From Deltaproteobacteria bacterium (GTDB lineage: Bacteria > Desulfobacterota > Desulfomonilia > UBA1062), in NCBI GenBank assembly GCA_003643935.1, contig QMLJ01000106.1, positions 1-5,511 of the forward strand: a stretch of 5,511 nt of DNA, given 5' to 3'. Shown piece after piece: positions 1 through 5,511 of this stretch. The notes below the pieces were generated by a model. That model was given only the letters and a program-made list of their open reading frames with translations, searched no databases and was not told the origin of the DNA. The translations under genes and the position numbers were made by a program. Positions within the stretch are counted from its first letter, which is position 1. Each line of letters opens with the position of its first letter.

Positions 1-330
1 ATCCCGGGGGTTGCAGGGTTAACCTTTGTCAGCGGCTATGTAGGATTGTTAATATCCTCTTGTATATTCGGGTTCTTCTGTTTAGGTGCCGGACCCATAG
101 CGTTCCAGTATGGTGCAGAGATAACCTATCCAGTGCCAGAGGCCTAATCCAATGGCTTGCTTTTGCTTATCGGGCAGGTTTCAGGGATATTATTTGTTTT
201 TTGCATAAACTGGTTTGGGATATTTAACTTCATGATCTTGTGTGTTGTACTTATGCCAATGGTTGTACTTCTCGCTAGTATGTTGAAGGAGTCTTCAATG
301 ATACAATCAGGGGTGGAGACTTCACAGTGA
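1..330 (+). pseudogene. C-terminal part of an MFS transporter, interrupted by an in-frame stop
   Basis: Frame 1 from the window edge reads as the C-terminal membrane half of a major facilitator superfamily transporter, most like the FLVCR-type branch: a Gly-rich helix, then GAGPIAFQYGAEITYPVPEA, then two further hydrophobic helices ending in a short hydrophilic tail and TGA at 328-330. The FQYGAE..YPVPE..SNG block is what I recognise from bacterial MFS proteins of this kind. A TAA at 145-147 falls inside that block, where relatives carry Ser or Thr, and the same frame stays coding-like for 60 codons after it. A single TCA to TAA change would explain it. The natural N-terminus lies outside the window. 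The product was presumably an inner-membrane transporter; its substrate cannot be told. An assembly error at one base is the main alternative to a true pseudogene. Confidence 0.7.
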
Positions 331-342
331 ACGTATCCTCTT

Positions 343-580
343 ATGGCGGGTATCGTTATCAATCCCGGGTTCACTGAAAGAATAACGTTCATGGACAAGC
401 GGCTTTTTCCTGCATCTGTTGAGGGTATCCTGGACAGAACTATGAGAAAGGTCCAAGGGAGGCATTGTCACTGTAGCAGGGACTATCCTTTTCTGGATAG
501 CTTTTTACCATTTAGGCTTGAAAGGCCCAACCTTCTATGGTAGAAGCCCACACTTGAATACGCACGCCCCTTTCTTTTAA
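343..580 (+). pseudogene. possible frame-shifted remnant of a small membrane protein
   Basis: No product is recognised. Frame 1 is open from ATG 343 to TAG 541-543, but only its first part, to about 457, has unremarkable protein composition. The rest becomes rich in Cys, His, Arg and Pro, as out-of-frame translation often does. From 458 the neighbouring frame instead reads a convincing membrane helix (GGIVTVAGTILFWIAFYHLG) followed by a polar tail and TAA at 578-580. One frameshift near 450-458 would join an N-terminal hydrophilic segment to this helix. No good Shine-Dalgarno is seen before 343. It directly follows the broken MFS frame and could be another decayed gene. It could equally be non-coding spacer that is open by chance. 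Confidence 0.25.
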
Positions 581-601
581 CCGGTGGCCCCTTGCTATTA
601 T
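572..601 (+). promoter_or_regulatory. candidate promoter for the rpsB operon (extended -10)
   Basis: The motif TGCTATTAT at 593-601 matches the extended -10 consensus TGnTATAAT at all but one position. A weak -35 (TTCTTT, 572-577) lies 18 bp upstream; extended -10 promoters tolerate a poor -35. Transcription would begin near 608, giving a leader of about 50 nt before the rpsB start at 659. The match was judged by eye, and spacing and position relative to the first operon gene are the main support. Confidence 0.45.
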
Positions 602-658
602 GTACTGGGGTTGATCAACAAAAGGGGCGGAGGAAAAACCGCAGAGGAGGACACATAC

Positions 659-1813
659 ATGTCAATAGTGACCATGAAGCAACTATTGGAGGCAGGTGTA
701 CATTTCGGGCACCAGACACCCAGGTGGAACCCGAAGATGAAGCCTTACATATTCGGGGCAAGGAATGGCATACACATAATAGACCTGCAGAAGACAGAAA
801 AGCTCTTTGAGGTGGCCTACGAGTTTGTGCGAGATACCATGGCAGCAGGTGGAAACATGCTCATGGTGGGCACCAAGAAGCAGGCCCAGGATTCCATAGA
901 AGAAGAGGCCCAGAGGGCAGGGGTCTTCTATGTCAATTACCGCTGGGTAGGCGGCATGTTGACCAACTTCGAGACAGTAAGGAAGAGTATTGAAAAGCTC
1001 AAGTGGCTTGAGTCCATAATAGATAACGGCACCATTGAGAACTACCCCAAGAAAGAACAGATCAGCATGAAGAGAAAAAAGATGAAACTGGACAGGGCGC
1101 TTCTTGGTATAAAGGAGATGGAGACACTACCTGACGTGGTTTACATAGTTGATCCGTCCAGGGAATACATAGCAGTGAGAGAGGCAAGGAAGCTGGGCAT
1201 ACCCATAGTTGCGATAGTGGATTCAAACTGCGATCCAACCTTGATAGACTACATAATACCTGGTAACGACGATGCCATAAGGGCAATAAGGCTGTTTACG
1301 TCAAAGTTAGCAGATGCCTGCATAGAGGGTAGAGCCCTGTACGAGGAAAAACTACAGGCAGAGGAGAAAGAGGCAGCAGAGGCACTAGAAGAGGGCGAGG
1401 TTGCAGCCTCAACCCAGGAGGCCGAGGAAGCCTACATAGGTACACGTATCGAGGAGGATGTAGAGGTCATAGTGAAAGACGCAAAAGATAAGGAGGGATC
1501 CCTTGAGGCAGGGCAGGAAGACCTGGAAGAAAAAGGGCAGGCCCAAGCAATAGAAGAGACCATTGAAGCAGTTGATGCACCTGTTGAGCCAGAAGAGGTG
1601 CAGGCTTCAGCAGGTGAAGAGCCAGAAGCTACGGCACTAGAAGATGCAGGAGAAGCCGAGGCCGAGGCATCAGGACCCGAAGAAACTGGTAAGGACGAAG
1701 GCGAAGAGACCGCAGAGGTAAGCCAGGAGGATGCTAGCAGTCCCACCGATGTAGAACCAGTGAGCGATGAAGACGACAAGGCCAATGAAAGCGAAGAAGA
1801 CAAGGAAGAGTAG
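659..1813 (+). CDS. rpsB: 30S ribosomal protein S2 with long acidic C-terminal extension
   Basis: S2 joins the 30S subunit late, near the head-body junction, and helps recruit S1 in many bacteria. The 384-residue product carries the family signatures: [19 protein letters not shown] at 15-33, [10 protein letters not shown] at 37-46, GTKKQA at 71-76, [12 protein letters not shown] at 93-104, and [12 protein letters not shown] at 201-212. The core ends near residue 232, close to the usual length of about 240. Residues 233-384 form a low-complexity tail with 58 Asp/Glu against 9 Lys/Arg, rich in Glu, Ala, Pro and Ser, and probably disordered. The ATG at 659 is chosen because GAGGAGG (644-650) sits 8 nt upstream and the protein then begins like other S2s. 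A GTG at 584 in the same frame would add 25 unrelated residues. It is the first gene of the operon, with tsf 52 bp downstream. Confidence 0.97.
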   Translation: MSIVTMKQLLEAGVHFGHQTPRWNPKMKPYIFGARNGIHIIDLQKTEKLFEVAYEFVRDTMAAGGNMLMVGTKKQAQDSIEEEAQRAGVFYVNYRWVGGMLTNFETVRKSIEKLKWLESIIDNGTIENYPKKEQISMKRKKMKLDRALLGIKEMETLPDVVYIVDPSREYIAVREARKLGIPIVAIVDSNCDPTLIDYIIPGNDDAIRAIRLFTSKLADACIEGRALYEEKLQAEEKEAAEALEEGEVAASTQEAEEAYIGTRIEEDVEVIVKDAKDKEGSLEAGQEDLEEKGQAQAIEETIEAVDAPVEPEEVQASAGEEPEATALEDAGEAEAEASGPEETGKDEGEETAEVSQEDASSPTDVEPVSDEDDKANESEEDKEE

Positions 1814-1817
1814 GTAA

Positions 1818-1837
1818 AGATATAGATACATAGATAG
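1818..1837 (+). repeat. short AGATAN repeat after the rpsB stop
   Basis: Three near-identical hexamers (AGATAT, AGATAC, AGATAG) lie just after the rpsB stop codon, in the rpsB-tsf spacer. The 11-mer AGATATAGATA at 1818-1828 recurs exactly at 3727-3737, across the frr stop codon. Its function is unknown, and chance in AT-rich spacer sequence is possible. Confidence 0.45.
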
Positions 1838-1865
1838 CCAAGCATAACAATCCAGGAGGTAAAAA

Positions 1866-2471
1866 TTGCAGATATCAGCATCAGATGTAAAGAAACTGAG
1901 GGAGAAGACAGGCGTTGGTTTCATGGACTGCAAGAGGGCACTCGAGGAGACCAAGGGTGATTTTGACAAGGCCATTGAGCTTTTAAGGAAACAGGGCATA
2001 GCTGTTGCCCAGAAGAGATCCGGCAGGGCAACTGCCCAGGGCATTGTGGGTTCTTACATACACATGGGTGGCAAGATAGGCGTACTGGTGGAAGTGAACT
2101 GCGAGACCGACTTTGTTGCAAAGTCCGACGAGTTCAAGAACTTTGTCAAGGACATCGCCATGCACATAGCTGCATCCAGTCCAAGGTGGCTCTCAAAAGA
2201 GGACGTACCCACGGATGTGCTTGAAAAGGAAAAAGACATCCTAAAGGACCAAGCCCTGAAGTCAGGTAAGCCAGAGAAAGTCATAGACAGGATAGTTGAG
2301 GGAAAGATATCAAAATTCTTCACCGAGAACTGCCTCATGGAGCAACCCTTTGTAAAGAACACAGACATAACTATAAAGCAATACCTTGAAGAGCTCATGG
2401 GTAAGACCGGTGAGAAATGCGTTATAAGGCGCTTTACAAGGTACCAGATGGGTGAGGATCTTGAAGCCTAG
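1866..2471 (+). CDS. tsf: translation elongation factor Ts (short form)
   Basis: EF-Ts is the cytoplasmic nucleotide-exchange factor that releases GDP from EF-Tu. The 201-residue protein opens with the N-terminal UBA-like domain (about 1-45; VKKLREKTGVGFMDCKRAL) and has the core motif CETDFVAK at 79-86, whose Asp and Phe in the E. coli protein insert into EF-Tu near the Mg site. It ends with [14 protein letters not shown] at 184-197. At about 200 residues it is shorter than the E. coli factor (283) and resembles the Thermus-type form that lacks one core subdomain. Translation starts at TTG 1866: AGGAGGT (1854-1860) lies 5 nt upstream, the N-terminus matches the family, and the next in-frame ATG at 1922 would delete most of the first domain. 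The 3' end overlaps pyrH by 20 nt. Confidence 0.96.
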   Translation: MQISASDVKKLREKTGVGFMDCKRALEETKGDFDKAIELLRKQGIAVAQKRSGRATAQGIVGSYIHMGGKIGVLVEVNCETDFVAKSDEFKNFVKDIAMHIAASSPRWLSKEDVPTDVLEKEKDILKDQALKSGKPEKVIDRIVEGKISKFFTENCLMEQPFVKNTDITIKQYLEELMGKTGEKCVIRRFTRYQMGEDLEA

Positions 2472-3174
2472 GTATTCCCGGATATTACTAAAGCTTAGCG
2501 GAGAGGCGCTTGCAGGTAGCACTGGCTATGGCATTGACACCGAGGTACTAAGATCCATTACATTGGGCATAAAAGAGGCACATGCCATGGGCGCTGGTGT
2601 TGCCATAGTCATAGGCGGCGGTAACATACTGAGGGGCGTGGGGAATGCCATAGTCAAGGACCGTGTCACGGCTGATTACATGGGCATGTTCGCAACAGTC
2701 ATAAATGCACTTGCATTACAGGATTCAATAGTCTCACATGGCATGGATTGCAGGGTAATGAGTGCATTAGAGGTCACAGGGGTGATAGAACCCTTTGTAA
2801 GGGCCCGTGCACTAAAACACCTGGAGAGAGGGCGCGTGATTGTCTTTGCAGGTGGTACTGGTTCACCTTTTTTTACCACGGATACAACGGCAGCGCTCAG
2901 GGCACTGGAGATAGGTGCGGACGTGCTTATAAAGGCAACAAAGGTGGACGGCGTCTACAGCAAGGACCCTGAGAAATACCCTGATGCCAGGTTTTACCCT
3001 GTCGTGGATTATGCCCAGGCCCTGGAACAGAGGCTTGGTGTGATGGACATGGCGGCAGTCAGCCTGTGCAGGGATAACGGGCTGGAGATCCGTGTTATAA
3101 GCATAAAAGACCCGATGAACCTGAAAAGACTACTTGAAGGTAATGAAATAGGCTCGGTAGTAAGGGGGGTATGA
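2452..3174 (+). CDS. pyrH: uridylate kinase (UMP kinase)
   Basis: PyrH phosphorylates UMP to UDP with ATP in pyrimidine nucleotide synthesis. It is a hexameric cytosolic enzyme of the amino acid kinase fold, distinct from eukaryotic UMP kinases. The 240 residues are full length for the family. Visible motifs are KLSGEALAG at 14-22 (phosphate binding), [11 protein letters not shown] at 52-62, RVTADYMGM at 71-79 (UMP site), [18 protein letters not shown] at 134-151, and [13 protein letters not shown] at 161-173. The GTG start at 2452 has AAGGT (2438-2442) 9 nt upstream and lies inside the end of tsf. A TTG at 2461 is the other possible start; it would lose three residues and has poorer ribosome-binding spacing. 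The 20-nt overlap with tsf and the near-contact with frr suggest coupled translation. Confidence 0.96.
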   Translation: MRILKPRYSRILLKLSGEALAGSTGYGIDTEVLRSITLGIKEAHAMGAGVAIVIGGGNILRGVGNAIVKDRVTADYMGMFATVINALALQDSIVSHGMDCRVMSALEVTGVIEPFVRARALKHLERGRVIVFAGGTGSPFFTTDTTAALRALEIGADVLIKATKVDGVYSKDPEKYPDARFYPVVDYAQALEQRLGVMDMAAVSLCRDNGLEIRVISIKDPMNLKRLLEGNEIGSVVRGV

Positions 3175-3176
3175 CA

Positions 3177-3734
3177 ATGGTCAACGAGGTCAAGCAGGAA
3201 CTGAAGAAAAAGATGGAAGATGCCATTAGTGCCATGAAGCAGTCCCTGTCAAGGATAAGGACCGGCAAGGCCTCTGTGAGCCTGCTGGATGGCATAATGG
3301 TGGATTACTACGGCACGCAAACACCCATAAATCAGCTTGCCACGCTTTCCACGCCTGAACCAAGGCTCATTGCAGTGCAGCCCTGGGACAAGGGTGCACT
3401 CGCCAGCATTGAGAAGGCCATACTCAAATCAGAACTTGGCCTGAATCCTAATAACGACGGCAAGATAATAAGGATCCCCATACCGCCTCTCACCGAGGAA
3501 AGAAGGAAAGAGCTTGTCAAGATGGTTAAAAAGACAGCCGAGGAATTCCGCGTGGAGATAAGGAACCACAGGAGAGAGGCGAACACCATGTTAAAAGACA
3601 TGGAAAAGGAAAAGGAGATCACAAAGGACGATTTGAAAAAGGCACTTGACGATGTCCAGGAACTCACCAACAAGTACATGAAAAAGATCGACGAGGTCTC
3701 AGAAGAGAAAGAAAAAGAAATAATGGAGATATAG
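3177..3734 (+). CDS. frr: ribosome recycling factor
   Basis: RRF works with EF-G to split post-termination ribosomes so that subunits can be reused. The 185-residue product equals the usual family length. It has the N-terminal helix ending in SRIRTGKAS, the beta domain ([20 protein letters not shown], then [13 protein letters not shown]), the hinge [21 protein letters not shown], and the long C-terminal helical hairpin ([19 protein letters not shown], continuing to the end). ATG 3177 is preferred because the G-rich ribosome site (AAGGGGGG, 3162-3169) is then 7 nt away and the protein begins MVNEV, as relatives do. ATG 3171, two codons earlier, overlaps the pyrH stop as ATGA but sits almost on the ribosome site. 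No hairpin terminator is visible downstream. Confidence 0.95.
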   Translation: MVNEVKQELKKKMEDAISAMKQSLSRIRTGKASVSLLDGIMVDYYGTQTPINQLATLSTPEPRLIAVQPWDKGALASIEKAILKSELGLNPNNDGKIIRIPIPPLTEERRKELVKMVKKTAEEFRVEIRNHRREANTMLKDMEKEKEITKDDLKKALDDVQELTNKYMKKIDEVSEEKEKEIMEI

Positions 3735-3745
3735 ATATAGGATAT
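3727..3745 (+). repeat. AGATAT-type repeat across the frr stop
   Basis: AGATAT, AGATAT and AGGATAT follow one another, spanning the last frr codons and the stop. The first 11 bases are identical to those after the rpsB stop at 1818-1828. The meaning is unknown; a short AT-rich 3' element or chance are both possible. Confidence 0.4.
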
Positions 3746-3760
3746 AGAGGCCTAAAGTCC

Positions 3761-3790
3761 TTGACACCTAGAGGAATTATAGTGCACAAT
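3761..3790 (+). promoter_or_regulatory. candidate sigma-70 promoter for the ribbon-helix-helix gene
   Basis: TTGACA at 3761-3766 is a perfect -35 hexamer. CACAAT at 3785-3790, after an 18-bp spacer, matches four of six -10 positions. Transcription would start near 3797 and give a leader of about 35 nt before the start codon at 3832. The site lies in the 97-bp gap after frr, which suggests the next gene can be transcribed on its own. The weak -10 could mean low activity or a need for an activator. Confidence 0.5.
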
Positions 3791-3831
3791 GACCGCACCC
3801 TAAACTTTCTAGTCATAACCGGGGAGGAATA

Positions 3832-4404
3832 ATGTCCAGTCTAAACAGCACTAATCAGATCCATGCACGATTTATGATGTATTTTAAGCCGTCCACGCTT
3901 AACGAGCTAAGGGTACTATCGCGCATGTTAAACATAGCCATGGTAGATTTCGTAAATGCGGCAATGGAGGCCTACGTGTTTGCCAGGGAAAAGGAGATAG
4001 GATCCAAGATACCTCCCCGGAAGCAGAAGAGGTATGTTGGACCAAGGATGGAGCTTATGCAGAAAAGGGTAAGGTATGTAATGAGGCTTGAGAAAGACGT
4101 GGTGGAGAGACTCAGGGACATTGCATACTTTGATAACCAAAGGTTCACGCATGTGTGCGACGATGCCTTGGCAGACTTCATAAGGTTCACAAAGGAAACA
4201 AAGAACTTGAATAATGTGTGGTTATCGCGCTCCGACGTAGAGGCCATAAGGGGAAGAAAAAGCCTTAAGTCCCAGGAGAACGTAAGGGACTTGCTCAAGC
4301 AGTACATGGCCGCTGAAACGCAGGGCAGGGATAAGAAGCTTGCAGAGAAAAAACCGAGATACACGCGAAAGCCCATGAAAAAGAGGCGGGCACGTTCCAG
4401 GTAG
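3832..4404 (+). CDS. tandem ribbon-helix-helix DNA-binding protein, family not recognised
   Basis: The 190-residue protein is strongly basic. Residues 12-52 and 80-121 each read as a short beta strand followed by two helices, the layout of a ribbon-helix-helix (RHH, Arc/MetJ/CopG) unit. The two copies align without gaps at an offset of 68 residues: R13/R81, F14/Y82, M16/M84, L26/L94, R27/R95, L29/I97, A44/A112 and Y48/F116. Single RHH proteins dimerise to form the DNA-binding sheet; two units in one chain, as in F-plasmid TraY, could make a pseudo-dimer. Between them is a linker rich in Lys, Arg and Pro (53-79). The last 27 residues hold 14 Lys/Arg and are probably disordered and nucleic-acid binding. 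ATG 3832 has GGGGAGGA (3821-3828) upstream. The RHH reading is inference from pattern; a repeated helical protein of another kind is possible. Confidence 0.75.
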   Translation: MSSLNSTNQIHARFMMYFKPSTLNELRVLSRMLNIAMVDFVNAAMEAYVFAREKEIGSKIPPRKQKRYVGPRMELMQKRVRYVMRLEKDVVERLRDIAYFDNQRFTHVCDDALADFIRFTKETKNLNNVWLSRSDVEAIRGRKSLKSQENVRDLLKQYMAAETQGRDKKLAEKKPRYTRKPMKKRRARSR

Positions 4405-4409
4405 CGTAG

Positions 4410-4430
4410 GCTTAGGTGATGTCACCAAGC
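4410..4430 (+). other. stem-loop after the ribbon-helix-helix gene
   Basis: GCTT, a bulged A, and GGTGA pair with TCACC and AAGC across a two-base TG gap, or with a four-base loop if the innermost pair opens. The stem begins six bases after the stop codon at 4402-4404. No T-run follows, so it is not a standard intrinsic terminator. It could protect the 3' end, attenuate read-through into the membrane protein gene, or assist another termination mode. Confidence 0.45.
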
Positions 4431-4456
4431 TCTCCATGTAATAGTCTTGGTACCCT

Positions 4457-5511
4457 ATGAAAAGAGATATCTCTTATTGGTTCAGGGCTGTATCCCTGGG
4501 TTCTATTGCATGTGTGTTCCTGTATACTTTGCTTGGTTTCATGCTCGTAAGGATGCATGCAGGCTTTATCACGGCCGAGATGCAAATCTTTACTCACTTT
4601 CACATGATACCGGTTGTACTCCCAAATGACGTCCACATAAGATCAACGCGACACCTTGTTGAGAGCGCATTGTTTTTCGGCCTTAGCCTGGGTTTATTCA
4701 TTGCGACCATTGCATCTATACTATCCATACCTCTGTGGAGGAGTAGGGGAAGGGTAGGCATAGGATATGGCACGATTATCTATGCATCACTTGCATTCAT
4801 TGCATGTATACTCGGCTACAGCAAGGAGATGCCATGGATATCTATATTGACAGCGATGGTCTCCCCTGTTTTCTTCTTTTTGCCATGGTGGGCTGTTACC
4901 ACGCATGCAAGGCCCTCAAAAGGGCAAACTAGACAATGGCCATTGTTTTTCATCATTATTATACTTCCCACTACCATGCTCATGCCAGCCTTAAACTATA
5001 CAAGGCTAAGGGATGGCATGATAGATACACCAGTACTGGACTGGCTAAGCAGGTTCTACTACGATCACACCCTTCTAGCAGCACACGTGATAAAACCCAT
5101 AAAGTACAGGACGCAAAACATAATAGCCATACCACCGGGTACGAAGAGCATTGCATACTCTCCATCCGGCACTCTCTGGCTCAGGACAGATAAACCCTGT
5201 AGCAGGACAGGCATAGCGTTTGCTGTAAGCAAAAGAAGGCTAGGCTGTCCTTACATCAAGGCAGAGACCAACACGGCACTGAACAAGGGAAACGAGTTGA
5301 TTGAAAGGGCAAGTAGCCTGTTTGACCTCAACAGATCCATCCGCAGATCCATAGGTATATTCCTACGTGGACCTGTACTGGTTGTACCTGTATTCCTACT
5401 AATCTGGCTTTCCATCACCCTCTCGCGTTTATCCATGTCCAGAAGAATGCTGGTTACTATCATGGTCCTGGTCTATTACATGTGCTTTATACCTTCCCTG
5501 CACAATGTTTA
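4457..5511 (+). CDS. multi-pass membrane protein of unknown function, 3' end beyond the window
   Basis: The frame is open from ATG 4457 to the window edge (351 codons plus 2 bases). I do not recognise the family. Hydrophobic stretches fit membrane helices at about 11-32, 70-93, 104-121, 127-147, 162-179, 304-324 and 331-348. Between the fifth and sixth lies a hydrophilic domain of about 120 residues (180-303) with a possible Cys pair at 248 and 264. The first loop contains THFHM at 46-50, whose histidines might bind metal. Codon use (AGG Arg, ATA Ile) matches the neighbours, so recent transfer is not indicated. TAG at 4442-4444 in the same frame excludes an earlier ATG, but no good Shine-Dalgarno precedes 4457, so translation may be weak, or coupled to the upstream gene. 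Topology suggests an inner-membrane protein with one extracytoplasmic or cytoplasmic domain; the side is not determined. Confidence 0.8.
   Translation, partial: MKRDISYWFRAVSLGSIACVFLYTLLGFMLVRMHAGFITAEMQIFTHFHMIPVVLPNDVHIRSTRHLVESALFFGLSLGLFIATIASILSIPLWRSRGRVGIGYGTIIYASLAFIACILGYSKEMPWISILTAMVSPVFFFLPWWAVTTHARPSKGQTRQWPLFFIIIILPTTMLMPALNYTRLRDGMIDTPVLDWLSRFYYDHTLLAAHVIKPIKYRTQNIIAIPPGTKSIAYSPSGTLWLRTDKPCSRTGIAFAVSKRRLGCPYIKAETNTALNKGNELIERASSLFDLNRSIRRSIGIFLRGPVLVVPVFLLIWLSITLSRLSMSRRMLVTIMVLVYYMCFIPSLHNV
4462..4475. repeat. 14-bp perfect palindrome at the start of the membrane protein gene
   Basis: AAGAGATATCTCTT is its own reverse complement and spans codons 2-7 of the gene starting at 4457. 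Perfect 14-bp palindromes are expected less than once by chance in a window of this size. It could be a binding site for a symmetric regulator overlapping the start of the gene, but it is also coding sequence, and chance is not excluded. Confidence 0.4.

Noticed and set aside
584..658. GTG-initiated 25-residue N-terminal extension of S2
   Set aside because: No Shine-Dalgarno before 584, residues unlike S2, and a strong site sits exactly before ATG 659; it would also place the candidate promoter inside the gene.
1432..1881. 149-codon minus-strand open frame opposite the rpsB tail
   Set aside because: Ser/Ala-rich product is the reverse-strand shadow of the Glu/Ala-rich S2 extension; no ribosome site or family signal.
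1670..2398. Overlapping minus-strand frames across the rpsB end and tsf
   Set aside because: They lie opposite well-supported genes and have composition typical of antisense translation.
3735..3831. Intrinsic terminator after frr
   Set aside because: No stable GC stem followed by a T-run could be found in the gap.
3972..4376. 134-codon minus-strand frame opposite the ribbon-helix-helix gene
   Set aside because: Its plus-strand partner has a promoter candidate, Shine-Dalgarno and internal protein repeat; the minus frame has none.
4447..4629. 60-codon plus-strand frame near the membrane protein start
   Set aside because: The frame starting at ATG 4457 is far longer and remains open to the window edge with consistent hydrophobic periodicity.
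4936..5193. 85-codon plus-strand frame inside the membrane protein gene
   Set aside because: It lies out of frame within a longer open frame with clear membrane helices; His/Ser-rich composition is shadow-like.

Overview
The window is a bacterial chromosomal segment built around the conserved translation and nucleotide cluster rpsB-tsf-pyrH-frr (ribosomal protein S2, elongation factor Ts, UMP kinase, ribosome recycling factor), all on the + strand. Arg is often AGG and Ile often ATA, EF-Ts is the short form of about 200 residues, and start codons are mixed (ATG, TTG, GTG). This fits a Gram-negative, possibly thermophilic lineage such as Desulfobacterota or a neighbouring phylum, but the phylum cannot be fixed from this sequence alone.

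Layout. Positions 1-330 hold the C-terminal end of an MFS transporter reading frame interrupted by an in-frame TAA. Positions 343-580 carry what may be a second, frame-shifted remnant, so the 5' side of the window looks like decaying DNA. A candidate extended -10 promoter (593-601) lies just upstream of rpsB (659-1813), whose S2 core is followed by an acidic tail of about 150 residues. tsf (TTG start, strong Shine-Dalgarno) follows after 52 bp, pyrH overlaps tsf by 20 nt, and frr abuts pyrH. These four genes very probably form one transcription unit that supplies translation factors together with UDP synthesis.

After frr the usual lipid and isoprenoid genes (uppS, cdsA, dxr) do not follow. 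Instead a candidate promoter (3761-3790) precedes a 190-residue basic protein (3832-4404) that reads as two ribbon-helix-helix units in one chain with a polybasic tail, a probable DNA-binding regulator of unrecognised family. A stem-loop follows its stop codon. A multi-pass membrane protein of unknown function then starts at 4457 and is still open at the window end.

The strongest candidate for something undescribed is the tandem ribbon-helix-helix protein, possibly paired with the membrane protein beside it. No CRISPR array, insertion sequence, tRNA or rRNA was seen.
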